Virus record (IMG/VR): IMGVR_UViG_3300009157_000003
Coordinates: 1-64,000 of that record
Source of the DNA: a virus
Strand: one strand, 5' to 3'
DNA: 64,000 nucleotides
Shown: positions 23,049 through 32,212 of the stretch, piece by piece
Layout: every line of letters starts with the position of its first letter
Position numbering within the stretch: the stretch's first letter is position 1
Notes under the pieces: model-generated
The model's database searches: none
Told to the model about the DNA's origin: nothing
Seen by the model: the letters and a program-made list of their open reading frames with translations, nothing else
Position numbers and translations under genes: made by a program

Positions 23049-25116
23049 ACCCCTCGGCCCGGGCGCCAAGAAGCCCCGCGTCTACACGCCCCGGCATCTC
23101 AAGCCGACGTGTGACAGCCCCTGCCAGGGGTGTGCCCTCGAATACCGCGGGGGGAAGGGTATTGTCCCGAGCTATCGTGGCTCGCCGGATGCGAACGTGC
23201 TGTTGTGGGGAGAAGCCCCCTGGCACGACGAGGCGATCAACGGGGAACCCTTCGCGGGCGCCGCCGGGTCGATGCTCACCCGTGTGCTAAGACTGATCGG
23301 CAAACAGCGTGAGCACTTCCGCATCGACAACCTGATCCGGTGTGTCGTCCCGGACATGGAGATTGAGAAGTTCCCCGGCGCGGTCACCACCTGTCAGTAC
23401 CGGACGCAGGAGTTAGATCAGGACCCGCCCAAAGTGCTCCTGACGATGGGCACCGTCCCCCTCCGCCACGTGATGAACCTCCCGCGGAAGAAGAATCACA
23501 CGATCGAGACCTTCCACGGGACGGTGTCACGCGACCCGACCGATCGCTTCTGGATCACGCACACCTTTCACCCGAGCTTTCTCCAGCGCGGGGCGACCAA
23601 CATGATGGGGGTGATGGCGTTTGACATCGCCCGGGCGCTCGACGTCGCGGAGCACGGGTGGGCACCAGACCCCGGCGTCATCGTAGTCGATCCACCACCG
23701 GACTGGCTCCGCGTCTGGGCGGCGGCGTACGTGGCGGCGGTACGGCGCGACGGGCCGTACGCGTACCCCCTGGCGGCGGACATCGAGACGCCGGATAAAG
23801 GCGCCGACGAGGGGATCATCCTGGCGAGTGGCGCGGATCACAGCTATCAGATTAACCGGGTCAATCTGAGTTGTCACCCGGACGAAGGGGTGACGTTCCC
23901 GTTCGAGTACCCGTACACCGAGATCCTCGCGGAGATCCTCGCCGCGATGGGCGTGCAGTACTTCTGGTTCAAGGGGTACGACTTCCCCCGGTTGGCGGCC
24001 GCCGGGATGCCGATGAATCCGCGGCTGGCCTGGGACTGCATGTGGATGTGGAAGGCGCTCCAGAGTGACCTCCCGATGGGCCTGGGATTCGCCGCGCCGT
24101 TCTATTCGAAGTTCGGGGCGTGGAAGCACCTGTCGGAGAGTCAGCCCGGGTTCTACGGTGGGGTCGATGGGTTGCAGACCCGCCGGGTGGGCGACGGCTG
24201 CGTGGGCGATCTGGTGAGCCAGGGCCAGTGGCACGTCTTCGAGCGCCACATGCACGACTTCCACCGGACCGCGCTCCAGCCCGCGACCGACGTCGGGATC
24301 TTCATCGATCGCGATCGGCTCAATACCTTCGGCGGCGAGATGGCGGCGAAGGCCACGGATCTGCTGAATCAGATTCAGGAGACGATCCCCGACGCACTCC
24401 TCCCGCTAACCGGCGGCGCGAAGAACGAGGGGCTGACGCGCCCGCCGACCGCGACGGAGCACACGAAGGCGCGATCCACGAAGCAGGACGGCACCGAGAA
24501 GAAGCACGCGCCCGACCCGATCAAAGCGGAGTTGTTCAAGCGGGCGGTCGTGGTGGAGAAGCTCGTGCTCCGGCAGGTCCTCGCCTGTCGAAACTGCGGC
24601 CTCACTGAGGTGACGACGAAGCACCGGTGCAAGATCCCCGGCGACCCGCGCGTGGAGTTGACCGCCGCGACCGTCCGCCGCTGGTTCTGGAAGGAACCCT
24701 TCAATCCCGATAGTCACGATCAACTGATGAGCTTCGTCACCCACAAGGGGTATCAGCCCGGGAAGTCCAAGCAGACGGGCAATCCCTCGGTGGATCGCGA
24801 CACGCTCTCTCGGCTGTTGCGCGAGACGAAGGATCCCTTCTTCCAACATCTCCTCGACTACAAAGCCGTGATCAAGGTGAAGGTGCAGTACGTCGATGGG
24901 ACGCTGCGGAGGTTGGATGCGGAGGATCGCGTCCACCCGCAGACCACCTTCAAGCCCAACACGATGCGGACCAGTCAGGTGAATCCGAATTGGCAGAACG
25001 TAAGAGCGGACAAGGACGGGAAGAAGTCGATCGCCGCCGGGTTCCGGCATTGTGTGGTCGCCAGAGGCGCGTGGGTCGAGGAAGGGAGTGGGTGGGAAGA
25101 TGGCACCGCCGACTAG
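23038..25116 (+). CDS. DNA polymerase A, N-terminal part: UDG-like domain + 3'-5' exonuclease + thumb
   Basis: Residues 1-200 match a family 4 uracil-DNA glycosylase: CxxC at 29/32 and Cys102-x16-Cys119 for a 4Fe-4S cluster, GEAPWHDE (58-65), GEPFAGAAG (69-77) and HPS near 179. ADIET at 247-251 (Asp248, Glu250) is exonuclease motif I. NPNWQN (649-654) is the conserved family A segment before motif A. The reading frame then ends after VVARGAWVEE in a short unmatched tail that overlies the NADAR start. Motifs A, B and C are absent; they are in the gene at 25914. Start ATG 23038 overlaps the methyltransferase stop. Confidence 0.8.
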   Translation: MPPKPLGPGAKKPRVYTPRHLKPTCDSPCQGCALEYRGGKGIVPSYRGSPDANVLLWGEAPWHDEAINGEPFAGAAGSMLTRVLRLIGKQREHFRIDNLIRCVVPDMEIEKFPGAVTTCQYRTQELDQDPPKVLLTMGTVPLRHVMNLPRKKNHTIETFHGTVSRDPTDRFWITHTFHPSFLQRGATNMMGVMAFDIARALDVAEHGWAPDPGVIVVDPPPDWLRVWAAAYVAAVRRDGPYAYPLAADIETPDKGADEGIILASGADHSYQINRVNLSCHPDEGVTFPFEYPYTEILAEILAAMGVQYFWFKGYDFPRLAAAGMPMNPRLAWDCMWMWKALQSDLPMGLGFAAPFYSKFGAWKHLSESQPGFYGGVDGLQTRRVGDGCVGDLVSQGQWHVFERHMHDFHRTALQPATDVGIFIDRDRLNTFGGEMAAKATDLLNQIQETIPDALLPLTGGAKNEGLTRPPTATEHTKARSTKQDGTEKKHAPDPIKAELFKRAVVVEKLVLRQVLACRNCGLTEVTTKHRCKIPGDPRVELTAATVRRWFWKEPFNPDSHDQLMSFVTHKGYQPGKSKQTGNPSVDRDTLSRLLRETKDPFFQHLLDYKAVIKVKVQYVDGTLRRLDAEDRVHPQTTFKPNTMRTSQVNPNWQNVRADKDGKKSIAAGFRHCVVARGAWVEEGSGWEDGTAD

Positions 25117-25558
25117 TCCGATTCGGAGCTTCACCGGCGAATACCGGTTCCTGTCGAATTTCTACCCGTACCGGGTGATCTACGACGGCATGGAGTACCC
25201 CACCGTCGAGCATGCGTACCAAGCGGCGAAGTCCTTTGACATCCGGCATCGGCTTCACATTCAGGCCGCCCGGCGGGGGGCGATCGCCAAGGCGATGGGG
25301 CGGAAGGTGCTCCTCCGCGAAGACTGGGAGACCGTGAAGATTCCGATCATGCGCGAGCTATTAGTGTACAAGTTCGCGGACAAGAACCTGCGCGGGCCGC
25401 TCGTCCGCACCGCCCCGCGGGAACTCATTGAGGGCAACTGGTGGGGGGATCGGTTCTGGGGGGTCTCGAACGGGGAGGGAGAGAATCATCTGGGCAAGCT
25501 CCTGATGGAGATCCGGGGTGAGATCCTCGCCTCGGGGATTGTGAAGGCGATCTCATGA
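25100..25558 (+). CDS. NADAR-domain (YbiA-like) protein between the two polymerase genes
   Basis: A complete 152-residue NADAR fold: EYRFLSNFYPYRVIYDGMEYPTVEHAYQ at the start, then KSFD, and GNWWGDRFWGVSNGEGENHLGKLLM at the end, with the conserved Glu, Trp and Gly positions. NADAR enzymes cleave N-glycosidic bonds of riboflavin precursors or ADP-ribose on guanine, and phage NADARs such as AdfN counter DarTG. ATG 25100 lies within the last codons of the upstream polymerase gene; its stop overlaps 25555. Confidence 0.8.
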   Translation: MAPPTSPIRSFTGEYRFLSNFYPYRVIYDGMEYPTVEHAYQAAKSFDIRHRLHIQAARRGAIAKAMGRKVLLREDWETVKIPIMRELLVYKFADKNLRGPLVRTAPRELIEGNWWGDRFWGVSNGEGENHLGKLLMEIRGEILASGIVKAIS

Positions 25559-25914
25559 CCGTCCGTGAGTACTTCCGCCAACTCCGCCGTGAGCAGTGGG
25601 AGCTTGATAAGGGGTTCTCCAGTCGGGTACACGACATCTTCCCGCCATCGAAGATGATGATCTCCTTCTGTGGGGATCGCGATCCGTTTGAACCGGGGCT
25701 GTCGGCGGAGCCCTTTCTCGGGTTGGGGGCGGCGGTCCGCGTGCAGTTCCGGTGTCTCGCGTTCTACGCGCTCCACCGGGACGTCCTCATTGGCCTCGTC
25801 CGAATCGCCGAGATCGTCGAGGTCGAACAGGAGCTTTCCCCCGACGCGGCGGTCGAAGCACTCCAGGCAGCATTCGCGGAACGGAGTCGGCGACTGAAGG
25901 GGGTCGTGGACTAG
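25555..25914 (+). CDS. hypothetical protein, 119 aa, between NADAR and the polymerase C part
   Basis: ATG 25555 overlaps the NADAR stop, and its TAG shares a base with the GTG of the polymerase C gene, so it couples the two. It begins with a basic helix (TVREYFRQLRREQWELDK) and ends with charged helices. The middle looks like a small alpha/beta fold. Unknown function. Confidence 0.55.
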   Translation: MTVREYFRQLRREQWELDKGFSSRVHDIFPPSKMMISFCGDRDPFEPGLSAEPFLGLGAAVRVQFRCLAFYALHRDVLIGLVRIAEIVEVEQELSPDAAVEALQAAFAERSRRLKGVVD

Positions 25915-27008
25915 TGGCCGCGGTCTGGGCGAGCGCGAAGATCCTCGAATTCGACTACGCGGGGATCGAACAAGTCCTGATGGGCTGGTTCTTCCAGTCC
26001 GCCCGGTACATCCGCATCGCCAAGCTCGGCACGCACGCGATCGTCGCCTCGACGGTGTTGCACCGGCAGACGCCGCGGATCTGGTCCCCGGCCGACCTCT
26101 CGCTCCCCGATAAAGAGATCGCCGCGTACCTGAAGACGATCAAGAAGACGGAGGATGAAGCGGTCGGCCTCGTGTACGATCAGTGCAAGCGCACGGTGCA
26201 CGGGACGGCGTACGGTCTGACGACACACGGCATGGTCCGGAATTTCCCGACGATCTTCCCCACGCTCAAAGTGGCGGAGGAGACGCAGCGGATCTACTTC
26301 GACGTCGCCCCGGAGGTCCCGGAGTTTCACACGTCGGTGCGCCATACCGCGCATCAGCAGAAGTACCTCGGCGGCGCGGCGACGTACCAGTACCTCCCCG
26401 CCGAGCGGAAGGTGATCGGTCATCCCTATGGGTACAAACTCTGGCTCTGGTCCGTTGTCGCGTACGAACGGCTCAACCCCGGCCAACTCCTCTGGCGACA
26501 GAAGCGCAAGCTCCCCACGATCGAGATCAATGGGATCTGGTACGGGATCACCCTCGGGGAGGACGCCAAACGTGCTGCGGCGTTCTACCCCCAAGGGACC
26601 GCACGAGGCGTACTCACAGATGCCTGTTTCCCCCTCTTTGACCCGGAGGATCCTCTCGCCGAATCCTGTTATATCGGCGACTGCTATTTCGGCCGCACTC
26701 CGCTACGCGCGCCGATTCATGATTCCCTCTTAATCGAAGCGCCGACCCGGATGGTCGATCGGATCATCGAGCGCGTCTGCCGGGCGATGATGCGGCCGAT
26801 CGACGCGATGCCGTGCCCGCCGGAGTGGGGGATGGGCGAGTACCTCACCGTCGGGGTGGACGGGAAGATCGGCGCCGACTGGGGCTCGATGGTCGGGCTC
26901 GACCTGCCCCGGTACGAGGACTTAGAGATTGCGAGCGACAGCCCGTACACCCCCGCGGAGGACGAAGACGAGGATGACGTCCTGGATCTGGAAACGAGGA
27001 TTGCATGA
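25914..27008 (+). CDS. DNA polymerase A, C-terminal part: palm and fingers
   Basis: Starts at GTG 25914 (TAGTG). Motif A is LEFDYAGIEQ with Asp14 and Glu19. Motif B is KRTVHGTAYG (92-101). Motif C is IHDS with His269 and Asp270; HDE is usual, so Ser271 is a change. The sequence begins where the upstream gene stops, so the two polypeptides together make a whole family A polymerase. The C-terminus is acidic. The frame continues to 27008 and overlaps the next ATG. Confidence 0.8.
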   Translation: MAAVWASAKILEFDYAGIEQVLMGWFFQSARYIRIAKLGTHAIVASTVLHRQTPRIWSPADLSLPDKEIAAYLKTIKKTEDEAVGLVYDQCKRTVHGTAYGLTTHGMVRNFPTIFPTLKVAEETQRIYFDVAPEVPEFHTSVRHTAHQQKYLGGAATYQYLPAERKVIGHPYGYKLWLWSVVAYERLNPGQLLWRQKRKLPTIEINGIWYGITLGEDAKRAAAFYPQGTARGVLTDACFPLFDPEDPLAESCYIGDCYFGRTPLRAPIHDSLLIEAPTRMVDRIIERVCRAMMRPIDAMPCPPEWGMGEYLTVGVDGKIGADWGSMVGLDLPRYEDLEIASDSPYTPAEDEDEDDVLDLETRIA

Positions 27009-27247
27009 TCCCTGAGCCCGGCTTCCGCTTCGTCGTCTGGGTACGGGATCTCCGGCAATGGTTCCCGCCGTCCGATCACACCGCCACGCGCGTGACGTAC
27101 TACGAGGTCACGCGCGTCACCCCGAAACGGGTGTACTTCCGGTCGTCGATCGACGGTCCCGGCTGGCGGCGCTACATGCCGCGGGATCGGTGGGACGACC
27201 TCGTCGCCCGTCGGCATCTGCTCGACATCGGGACGAGCATCCCGTGA
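27005..27247 (+). CDS. small hypothetical protein, 80 aa
   Basis: Starts by ATGA overlap with the polymerase and overlaps the next start at 27244. Rich in Trp, Tyr, Arg and Val, with the look of a compact beta fold (FRFVVWVRDLRQWFPP). No family recognised. Confidence 0.6.
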   Translation: MIPEPGFRFVVWVRDLRQWFPPSDHTATRVTYYEVTRVTPKRVYFRSSIDGPGWRRYMPRDRWDDLVARRHLLDIGTSIP

Positions 27248-27759
27248 GCGGCCGCCGCGCTGGAGAACGCTTCACCTTCTTCAACACCGCGTTCACCGAT
27301 GAAGAAGTGGACGTGATCCTGGGGATCATGCAGCAGTGCGGGTTCACCACACCCGGGCAGTTGATCCGCCACGGGTTGTACTTCTTCGCGACCCGGCACC
27401 TGGATCTGGATGTCCCGCTGGACCTGTTCGATCAGCGGCGACGGATCAAGAAGCTGGCTACCGACCGGGTGGTCGGGGCGGAGGTCCCCCTGCCCGACTC
27501 GGCGCCGGAGGTCCCGGGGGTCCCTGAAGGACCGCCGACGTCGTCCCACTCGGGAGCACCCCTAGCGCCTCCAGCGTCGCCGGAGCCCCCGGCCCACCAG
27601 AACGGATCGGCCCCTGGGGGGGCGGCCCCGGCGGCGGCGGCCCGATCGTCGGCGGCGGACCCCCCTGGCCGGTGTTCGGCCCCGGTCCCATCCCGCGGCC
27701 GCTCGACCCGGGGGTCGTCCCGGGCGCCTGCCGCACGCCCCCCTCGGGCGCCTGACTGA
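27244..27759 (+). CDS. last rightward gene; helical domain with Ala/Pro-rich tail, 171 aa
   Basis: GTG 27244 overlaps the previous stop. Residues 10-75 (AFTDEEVDVILGIMQQCGF, then TPGQLIRHGLYFFATRHLD) look like a small helical phage domain. Residues from about 80 on are Pro, Ala, Ser and Gly and lie antisense to the end of the leftward gene at 27458. The tail may be real disorder or non-functional read-through. The domain is more certain than the tail. Confidence 0.5.
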   Translation: MSGRRAGERFTFFNTAFTDEEVDVILGIMQQCGFTTPGQLIRHGLYFFATRHLDLDVPLDLFDQRRRIKKLATDRVVGAEVPLPDSAPEVPGVPEGPPTSSHSGAPLAPPASPEPPAHQNGSAPGGAAPAAAARSSAADPPGRCSAPVPSRGRSTRGSSRAPAARPPRAPD

Positions 27760-30268
27760 GGAAGCCTTCCCGGACGAAGAACGCCAGGAGGTTCGACGCG
27801 GCGCGGGCGGCCGTCGGCGAGCCTGCCGGAGCCTTAAACCCGGTGGTGAGGTACTGCCGTCCGAGCGGCGTGAGCATCGCGCGGACGACCATCGGCGGGG
27901 TGATCAGGATCGCCGCCGCGGCAGGCTTCACCCCGCCGGTGAGCGCGCCGAAGATGATCCCACCCTGGGTCAACTGGATCGCGGTCCGCCCGGCGCCGCC
28001 GAAGCGCTGCCGACTCTCGACCTGCTTGAGCACGCGCGCGAGTTGCCAGAAGGCATCGTCGGTGCCGCGGGGGAACACTTCCGCGACCGTCTCCGGCGTC
28101 AGGCGCTGGAGGCGCGTCATCAGTTCCTTGCCGCTCACGAGATCCGTCGGGGATTTCCCCTTCAGGAGCTTCTGGCCGAACGCGCTTTGTACTTCCTTCC
28201 AATCCTCGACGCCGACGAGCTTCCGGAGCTTCGCGACCTCCTCGATCTTCCCGGCCTCGATCGCATCGGCGACCATCCGGTGCGCGGGCGCGAGCCGGGC
28301 GCGGAGGTCTCCCGCTTCCTTCGAGAGTTCACTGGCGCGGCCGCTGAACGCCGCCTGCTCGTCGAGATTGGCGACGAGATCCATCAGGTGCCCGCTCCCC
28401 GATCGCTCGTACACCGCATCGAGGGTCTCGGGCGTGAGCGTCTGGATCCGCTTCGCCAGTTCCTTGCCGGTGACCCAGTTGCCGGTGTTGTCGCGGAGGA
28501 TCGAGTCGAGGTGCGCGGCCTGGACGAGCCGCCACGCCTCCTTGCCGACGGCCTTCTTCGCCAGTTGAATGTCGGCGACACGGCCGGGACGGACGAGCGC
28601 ATCGACGACCAGCCGCGGTTCCTTGTCGGCGACCTCCGCGAGGAGCCCATCCTCGTAGGTCCGCACCATGGTCTTCCACGCGGCGTTCGCTTGATCGTAC
28701 GCTTTGCGGAGCGGGGTCCCCTGCCCCCCGGCGGCCGCGGTCATCTCCTCGTCGATGGCGGCGAAGTACTGTCCGGCGTAGTACTTCAACTGACCATCCC
28801 CGCGGCGCTCCGCCTCGCGCTGGAGCTTGCCGAACTCGGAGCGGATCCGGTGCGCCTGGGAGAACGTCACCTGTCGCGCTTGGATCTGCTCGGGGGTGAT
28901 CCCGGCGCGCTGGAACGCGAGCATCAGCGCCCCCTCGGGGGTGTTCTGCGTCATCGCGTCCGCGCCGATGAGCGCTTGCACGCCGGTCATGTCCCCGGAC
29001 TCGACCTGCCGCCGGATCGCCCCTTCGAACACCGGATCCGATCCCTCGACGACCTCGGTGCCGGTGCGCTCGACCAGTCCCGGCAGTTGCCCGGTCTTCC
29101 CCTGCATCGCCCGCGCCATCTCCGGGACCCGGCGCTTCTGCGTCGCCGCGACCGAGAGGAGCGGTTCGAGCCCCAGGGTGATCCCCCCGGCGGCGCGATC
29201 AATCTCATCGTAGAGCGCGCTCGCGCTGGACCGGGCCGCATCGTGCGCCGCCTCCTGGAGAGACTGCCACGCGGCGCCCGCTTGCTCCGTCGGGATGGTC
29301 GGCCCCACCTGTGATTGGAGCCCCTGACGGTTGACAACCGCCGCATCGGCCGCCGCACGCGCGCTCCCCTGGTGCCGGGCCGCCTGCGCCTCGGCCAGGG
29401 TCGCCGGACCCGACAGCGCATTCCGGAGCGTGCCCCCCGCCTGCTCGTTGGTGACCCGCGGCCCGAACTGGTCGAGGATCTCATCCGCCCGCTCGCGCAG
29501 GAGATCGTTCTGCTGCTTGAGGAACTGGGAGTACCGGCCCCCGCCGAAGAAGGACCCTTCGAGGATGTTCTCGGCGACGGCGAGCCCGCGGCTTTCGGTG
29601 ACCTGCGCCGGAGTGATATGGCCGCCTAGGAACTCGACCGCTTCGCGCCCGGCGTCGGTGACCTTGCGGGCAAACGGCGCGAGGAGCCGACGGCCGCCGC
29701 GGATGATCCCCTGGCCGATCCCTTCGCCGACGGCCCCGGCGGTGAGCCCGCTCGCGATGCGCGTCTGGACCTCGTCCAACTCCGGCGGGGCGCCGACGAG
29801 CGATTCGAGCGCCATCGAGACGACTTCGCCCGCGCCCGAGCCGACGACCGAGCCCGCGACGCCGCCGCGGATCCCGCCGACGGTCGAGGCGGCCGCCGGG
29901 ACGACGGTGCGGAGGAAGCGCTTGGCCCCCTCGGGCGACACCGTCGGGTTCATCGCCCCGACGATCTTCGAGAGGTCGAACCCGGGCGGCGCATCGAGGG
30001 TGTCGATCGTCGCGCCCACCTTCGCGGAGGGATCCGCGGGCGGGTTCATGAGATCCCGCGAGCGCGCGATCGCGACGTCCTCGACGTTGGGCTCGCGCAG
30101 GCGGAGCGTCCCCAGGCCGGGCGGGGTACTGATCCGCGGCGGCGGTGGGCCGGGCGGCGGCGACTGCGGCGGGACGGCGGTCTGGTTCTGGAGCGCGGCG
30201 ATCTCCGCGGGCGTCGGATTCCGCACGTTCATCTGGACGCCGGACGACTGTTGCGGATCGAGGGCCAT
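27458..30268 (-). CDS. very large internal virion or ejection-type protein, 936 aa
   Basis: Last gene of the leftward structural unit. The N-terminus is Pro-rich. Residues 110-200 are Gly/Ala/Val-rich and hydrophobic, then a long helical, charged body follows with paired segments (KELAKRIQTLTPETLDAVYE and KELMTRLQRLTPETVAEVFP) that look like an internal duplication. A hydrophobic stretch near residues 770-830 could cross a membrane. This is typical of podovirus core or ejection proteins. The C-terminal 100 residues are Pro/Gly-rich and overlap the + strand gene. Confidence 0.6.
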   Translation of the reverse strand: MALDPQQSSGVQMNVRNPTPAEIAALQNQTAVPPQSPPPGPPPPRISTPPGLGTLRLREPNVEDVAIARSRDLMNPPADPSAKVGATIDTLDAPPGFDLSKIVGAMNPTVSPEGAKRFLRTVVPAAASTVGGIRGGVAGSVVGSGAGEVVSMALESLVGAPPELDEVQTRIASGLTAGAVGEGIGQGIIRGGRRLLAPFARKVTDAGREAVEFLGGHITPAQVTESRGLAVAENILEGSFFGGGRYSQFLKQQNDLLRERADEILDQFGPRVTNEQAGGTLRNALSGPATLAEAQAARHQGSARAAADAAVVNRQGLQSQVGPTIPTEQAGAAWQSLQEAAHDAARSSASALYDEIDRAAGGITLGLEPLLSVAATQKRRVPEMARAMQGKTGQLPGLVERTGTEVVEGSDPVFEGAIRRQVESGDMTGVQALIGADAMTQNTPEGALMLAFQRAGITPEQIQARQVTFSQAHRIRSEFGKLQREAERRGDGQLKYYAGQYFAAIDEEMTAAAGGQGTPLRKAYDQANAAWKTMVRTYEDGLLAEVADKEPRLVVDALVRPGRVADIQLAKKAVGKEAWRLVQAAHLDSILRDNTGNWVTGKELAKRIQTLTPETLDAVYERSGSGHLMDLVANLDEQAAFSGRASELSKEAGDLRARLAPAHRMVADAIEAGKIEEVAKLRKLVGVEDWKEVQSAFGQKLLKGKSPTDLVSGKELMTRLQRLTPETVAEVFPRGTDDAFWQLARVLKQVESRQRFGGAGRTAIQLTQGGIIFGALTGGVKPAAAAILITPPMVVRAMLTPLGRQYLTTGFKAPAGSPTAARAASNLLAFFVREGFLSQAPEGGVRQAPGTTPGSSGRGMGPGPNTGQGGPPPTIGPPPPGPPPQGPIRSGGPGAPATLEALGVLPSGTTSAVLQGPPGPPAPSRAGGPPPRPPGR

Positions 30269-32212
30269 TTACTTGATCTGCGTGATGCGGCCGCTGGCGT
30301 CCTTCGCCCACACCTGCGTGGTGCCGTCGGGCAGGGTGATCTCGGCGATGACGTACTGCTGGCCCGGCGAGACGCGCGCCGAGCCGAGCGCATCCATCAC
30401 CTGTTGGTTGAGGAGCGTGGGCGGCGGGGCGAGGGCGGCGCCTTGCGCGGCGGCGCCGGTGCCACCCCCGGCCGATCCCTGGAGTCCGGGCGGGCCGCCA
30501 CCGAGCGGGACGCCGCGCTCCAACATCTGCTGGCGGGGCGTCTTGATGTCGCTCAGGACTTTATTGAGACCGTCGGTGATCTGCTGCACCTTCGCGAGCG
30601 CCGTCTCCTGCGTCTCGCCTTCCAGGAGCTTCGCGTCGAGATTGGTGAGGGCGACCTGCGCGCGTTCGATGTCCTGCTGGGTCAGGCGGCCCGACTCCGC
30701 CGCCAGGACCTTGGCGACGTTGCCGATCGCCAACTGAATCTTCGATCGCAGTGTCGCAAAATCGACGTCGGCGGTGGCCGCTTTGTACGCGAGCGCGCCC
30801 TTCGTCGTGAAGGGATCCCACCCGGCGGGGAACACGCGGCGGACGAGCGCGTCGATCTGCGCCATATCCCCCGCGAGTGATCGCGCGGCGGTGAGGCGCG
30901 TGCGCTGGTCGTCGGTGATCGGAATGATCCCATTCAACTCGGCCAGGGTCGTCGTCGGCGAGAGCCCCTGCTCGGCGCCCGCGGCGATCCCGATCGGCTT
31001 CCGCATCTCGGTGTTGATTGAGGCGTCGCCCGATCCCGTCCCGCGCCGGAACGCTTCCGCTTCGTTGAACTGCAACTCGCGCGCGAGGATGTCCCGCTGC
31101 TGGGATTGATCGAGGAGCGCGTACCGCTTGCCGTAGATCGCGAGCGCGATCGCCTCACGATCGGTCCCCATCGAGGAGGACCCGGTGATGGTCCGCGGCT
31201 GGAACCCGATGAGCGGCTCGCCGGTGGTCGAGTCGAGGTACTTGCCGAGCGTCGGCGAACCGGGGCGGCGATCGAACACGCCGAACGCCTGACGGCCGTC
31301 GGGTAGCTGTCCGGCGACACTCTGGACGGAGCCCGCGGCGGACGTCCCACGCGCGTTCCGTTCGTACTTCTCCTTGATGAGCGCGCGGGCGTCGATCGGC
31401 GTAAACCCGGCGGCGACCAAGCCCGCGACTTCGCCCTCGACCTCCGCGCTCGCCTTCGCCAGCGTGGTGCGGCGCGCCTTCTCATCCGGCGGCAGGAAGA
31501 TCCGCCGCGCCATCGTCACCGGCGGCGTGCGATAGGTGTCCCTGCCGAGCTTGATCCCGCGGAACATGAGCGGCGGCGGCATCATCGGCGTGACGGCGGC
31601 GACGCGGAGATCGGTCTCGGCGCCGTTCGCGGCCCCGTTCGACGCGGGATTCTGCGTGGGGTTCTGCGCCATCGGGCGTTGGGTCATGCCGTTCATCGCC
31701 GACGGCCCCGCCGCGCGCGGAGGCGGCCCGGTCGGCGCGCCCGCGAGACTCGCATCGACGGGTGGGGGCGCGGCCCCACGCGCGCCATGCCCCATCGATC
31801 CCGGCTGACCCGGCGGCGGCGCCATCGCGGCAGACGCGCCGGTCGGGGCCTGCTGCGACGCCGGGGGCGCCGGACCGCTCTCGACGCCCCCGAAGGAAGC
31901 CGCGGGCATCCCCGCGGTGACCTCGACCGGCTCCCGCACCATCTTCATGATGTTCGTGAGGGACGGGTTCTCGGCGGGCGGCGCGCCCATCAGATTCGAG
32001 AGGAAGTCCTTCTTCCGGCGCCCGTCGCCGGTCGCGAGGTGCATCAGGCCGGAGAACGCCGCTTGGCTGATCTCCGGGTCGTCGCTCGACGCCAGGGTAT
32101 TGAGGATCTTCTCCTCGCGCGCGTCCTGTTCGACCTGACGGCGCGCGGCTTCCTCGCGGGAGGCGACCGCGCCCCGCTGGATCCCGCGCAGGAGCCCGGC
32201 GTAGAAGCTCAT
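30269..32212 (-). CDS. large internal virion protein, 647 aa
   Basis: ATG 32212 shares its A with the stop of the upstream gene (TAATG), so that start is used rather than the longer frame. N-terminal helix, a long disordered Pro/Gly/Ala/Met stretch (about 100-215), then a helical and mixed domain and a Pro/Gln-rich tail. With its neighbours at 27458 and 32212 it makes a trio typical of podovirus internal core or DNA-ejection proteins. Confidence 0.55.
   Translation of the reverse strand: MSFYAGLLRGIQRGAVASREEAARRQVEQDAREEKILNTLASSDDPEISQAAFSGLMHLATGDGRRKKDFLSNLMGAPPAENPSLTNIMKMVREPVEVTAGMPAASFGGVESGPAPPASQQAPTGASAAMAPPPGQPGSMGHGARGAAPPPVDASLAGAPTGPPPRAAGPSAMNGMTQRPMAQNPTQNPASNGAANGAETDLRVAAVTPMMPPPLMFRGIKLGRDTYRTPPVTMARRIFLPPDEKARRTTLAKASAEVEGEVAGLVAAGFTPIDARALIKEKYERNARGTSAAGSVQSVAGQLPDGRQAFGVFDRRPGSPTLGKYLDSTTGEPLIGFQPRTITGSSSMGTDREAIALAIYGKRYALLDQSQQRDILARELQFNEAEAFRRGTGSGDASINTEMRKPIGIAAGAEQGLSPTTTLAELNGIIPITDDQRTRLTAARSLAGDMAQIDALVRRVFPAGWDPFTTKGALAYKAATADVDFATLRSKIQLAIGNVAKVLAAESGRLTQQDIERAQVALTNLDAKLLEGETQETALAKVQQITDGLNKVLSDIKTPRQQMLERGVPLGGGPPGLQGSAGGGTGAAAQGAALAPPPTLLNQQVMDALGSARVSPGQQYVIAEITLPDGTTQVWAKDASGRITQIK

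Noticed and set aside
25075-25940. An intein in the polymerase gap
   Set aside because: No intein splice motifs or C-terminal HN-Cys/Ser/Thr junction were seen, and the gap contains complete independent genes with their own starts.
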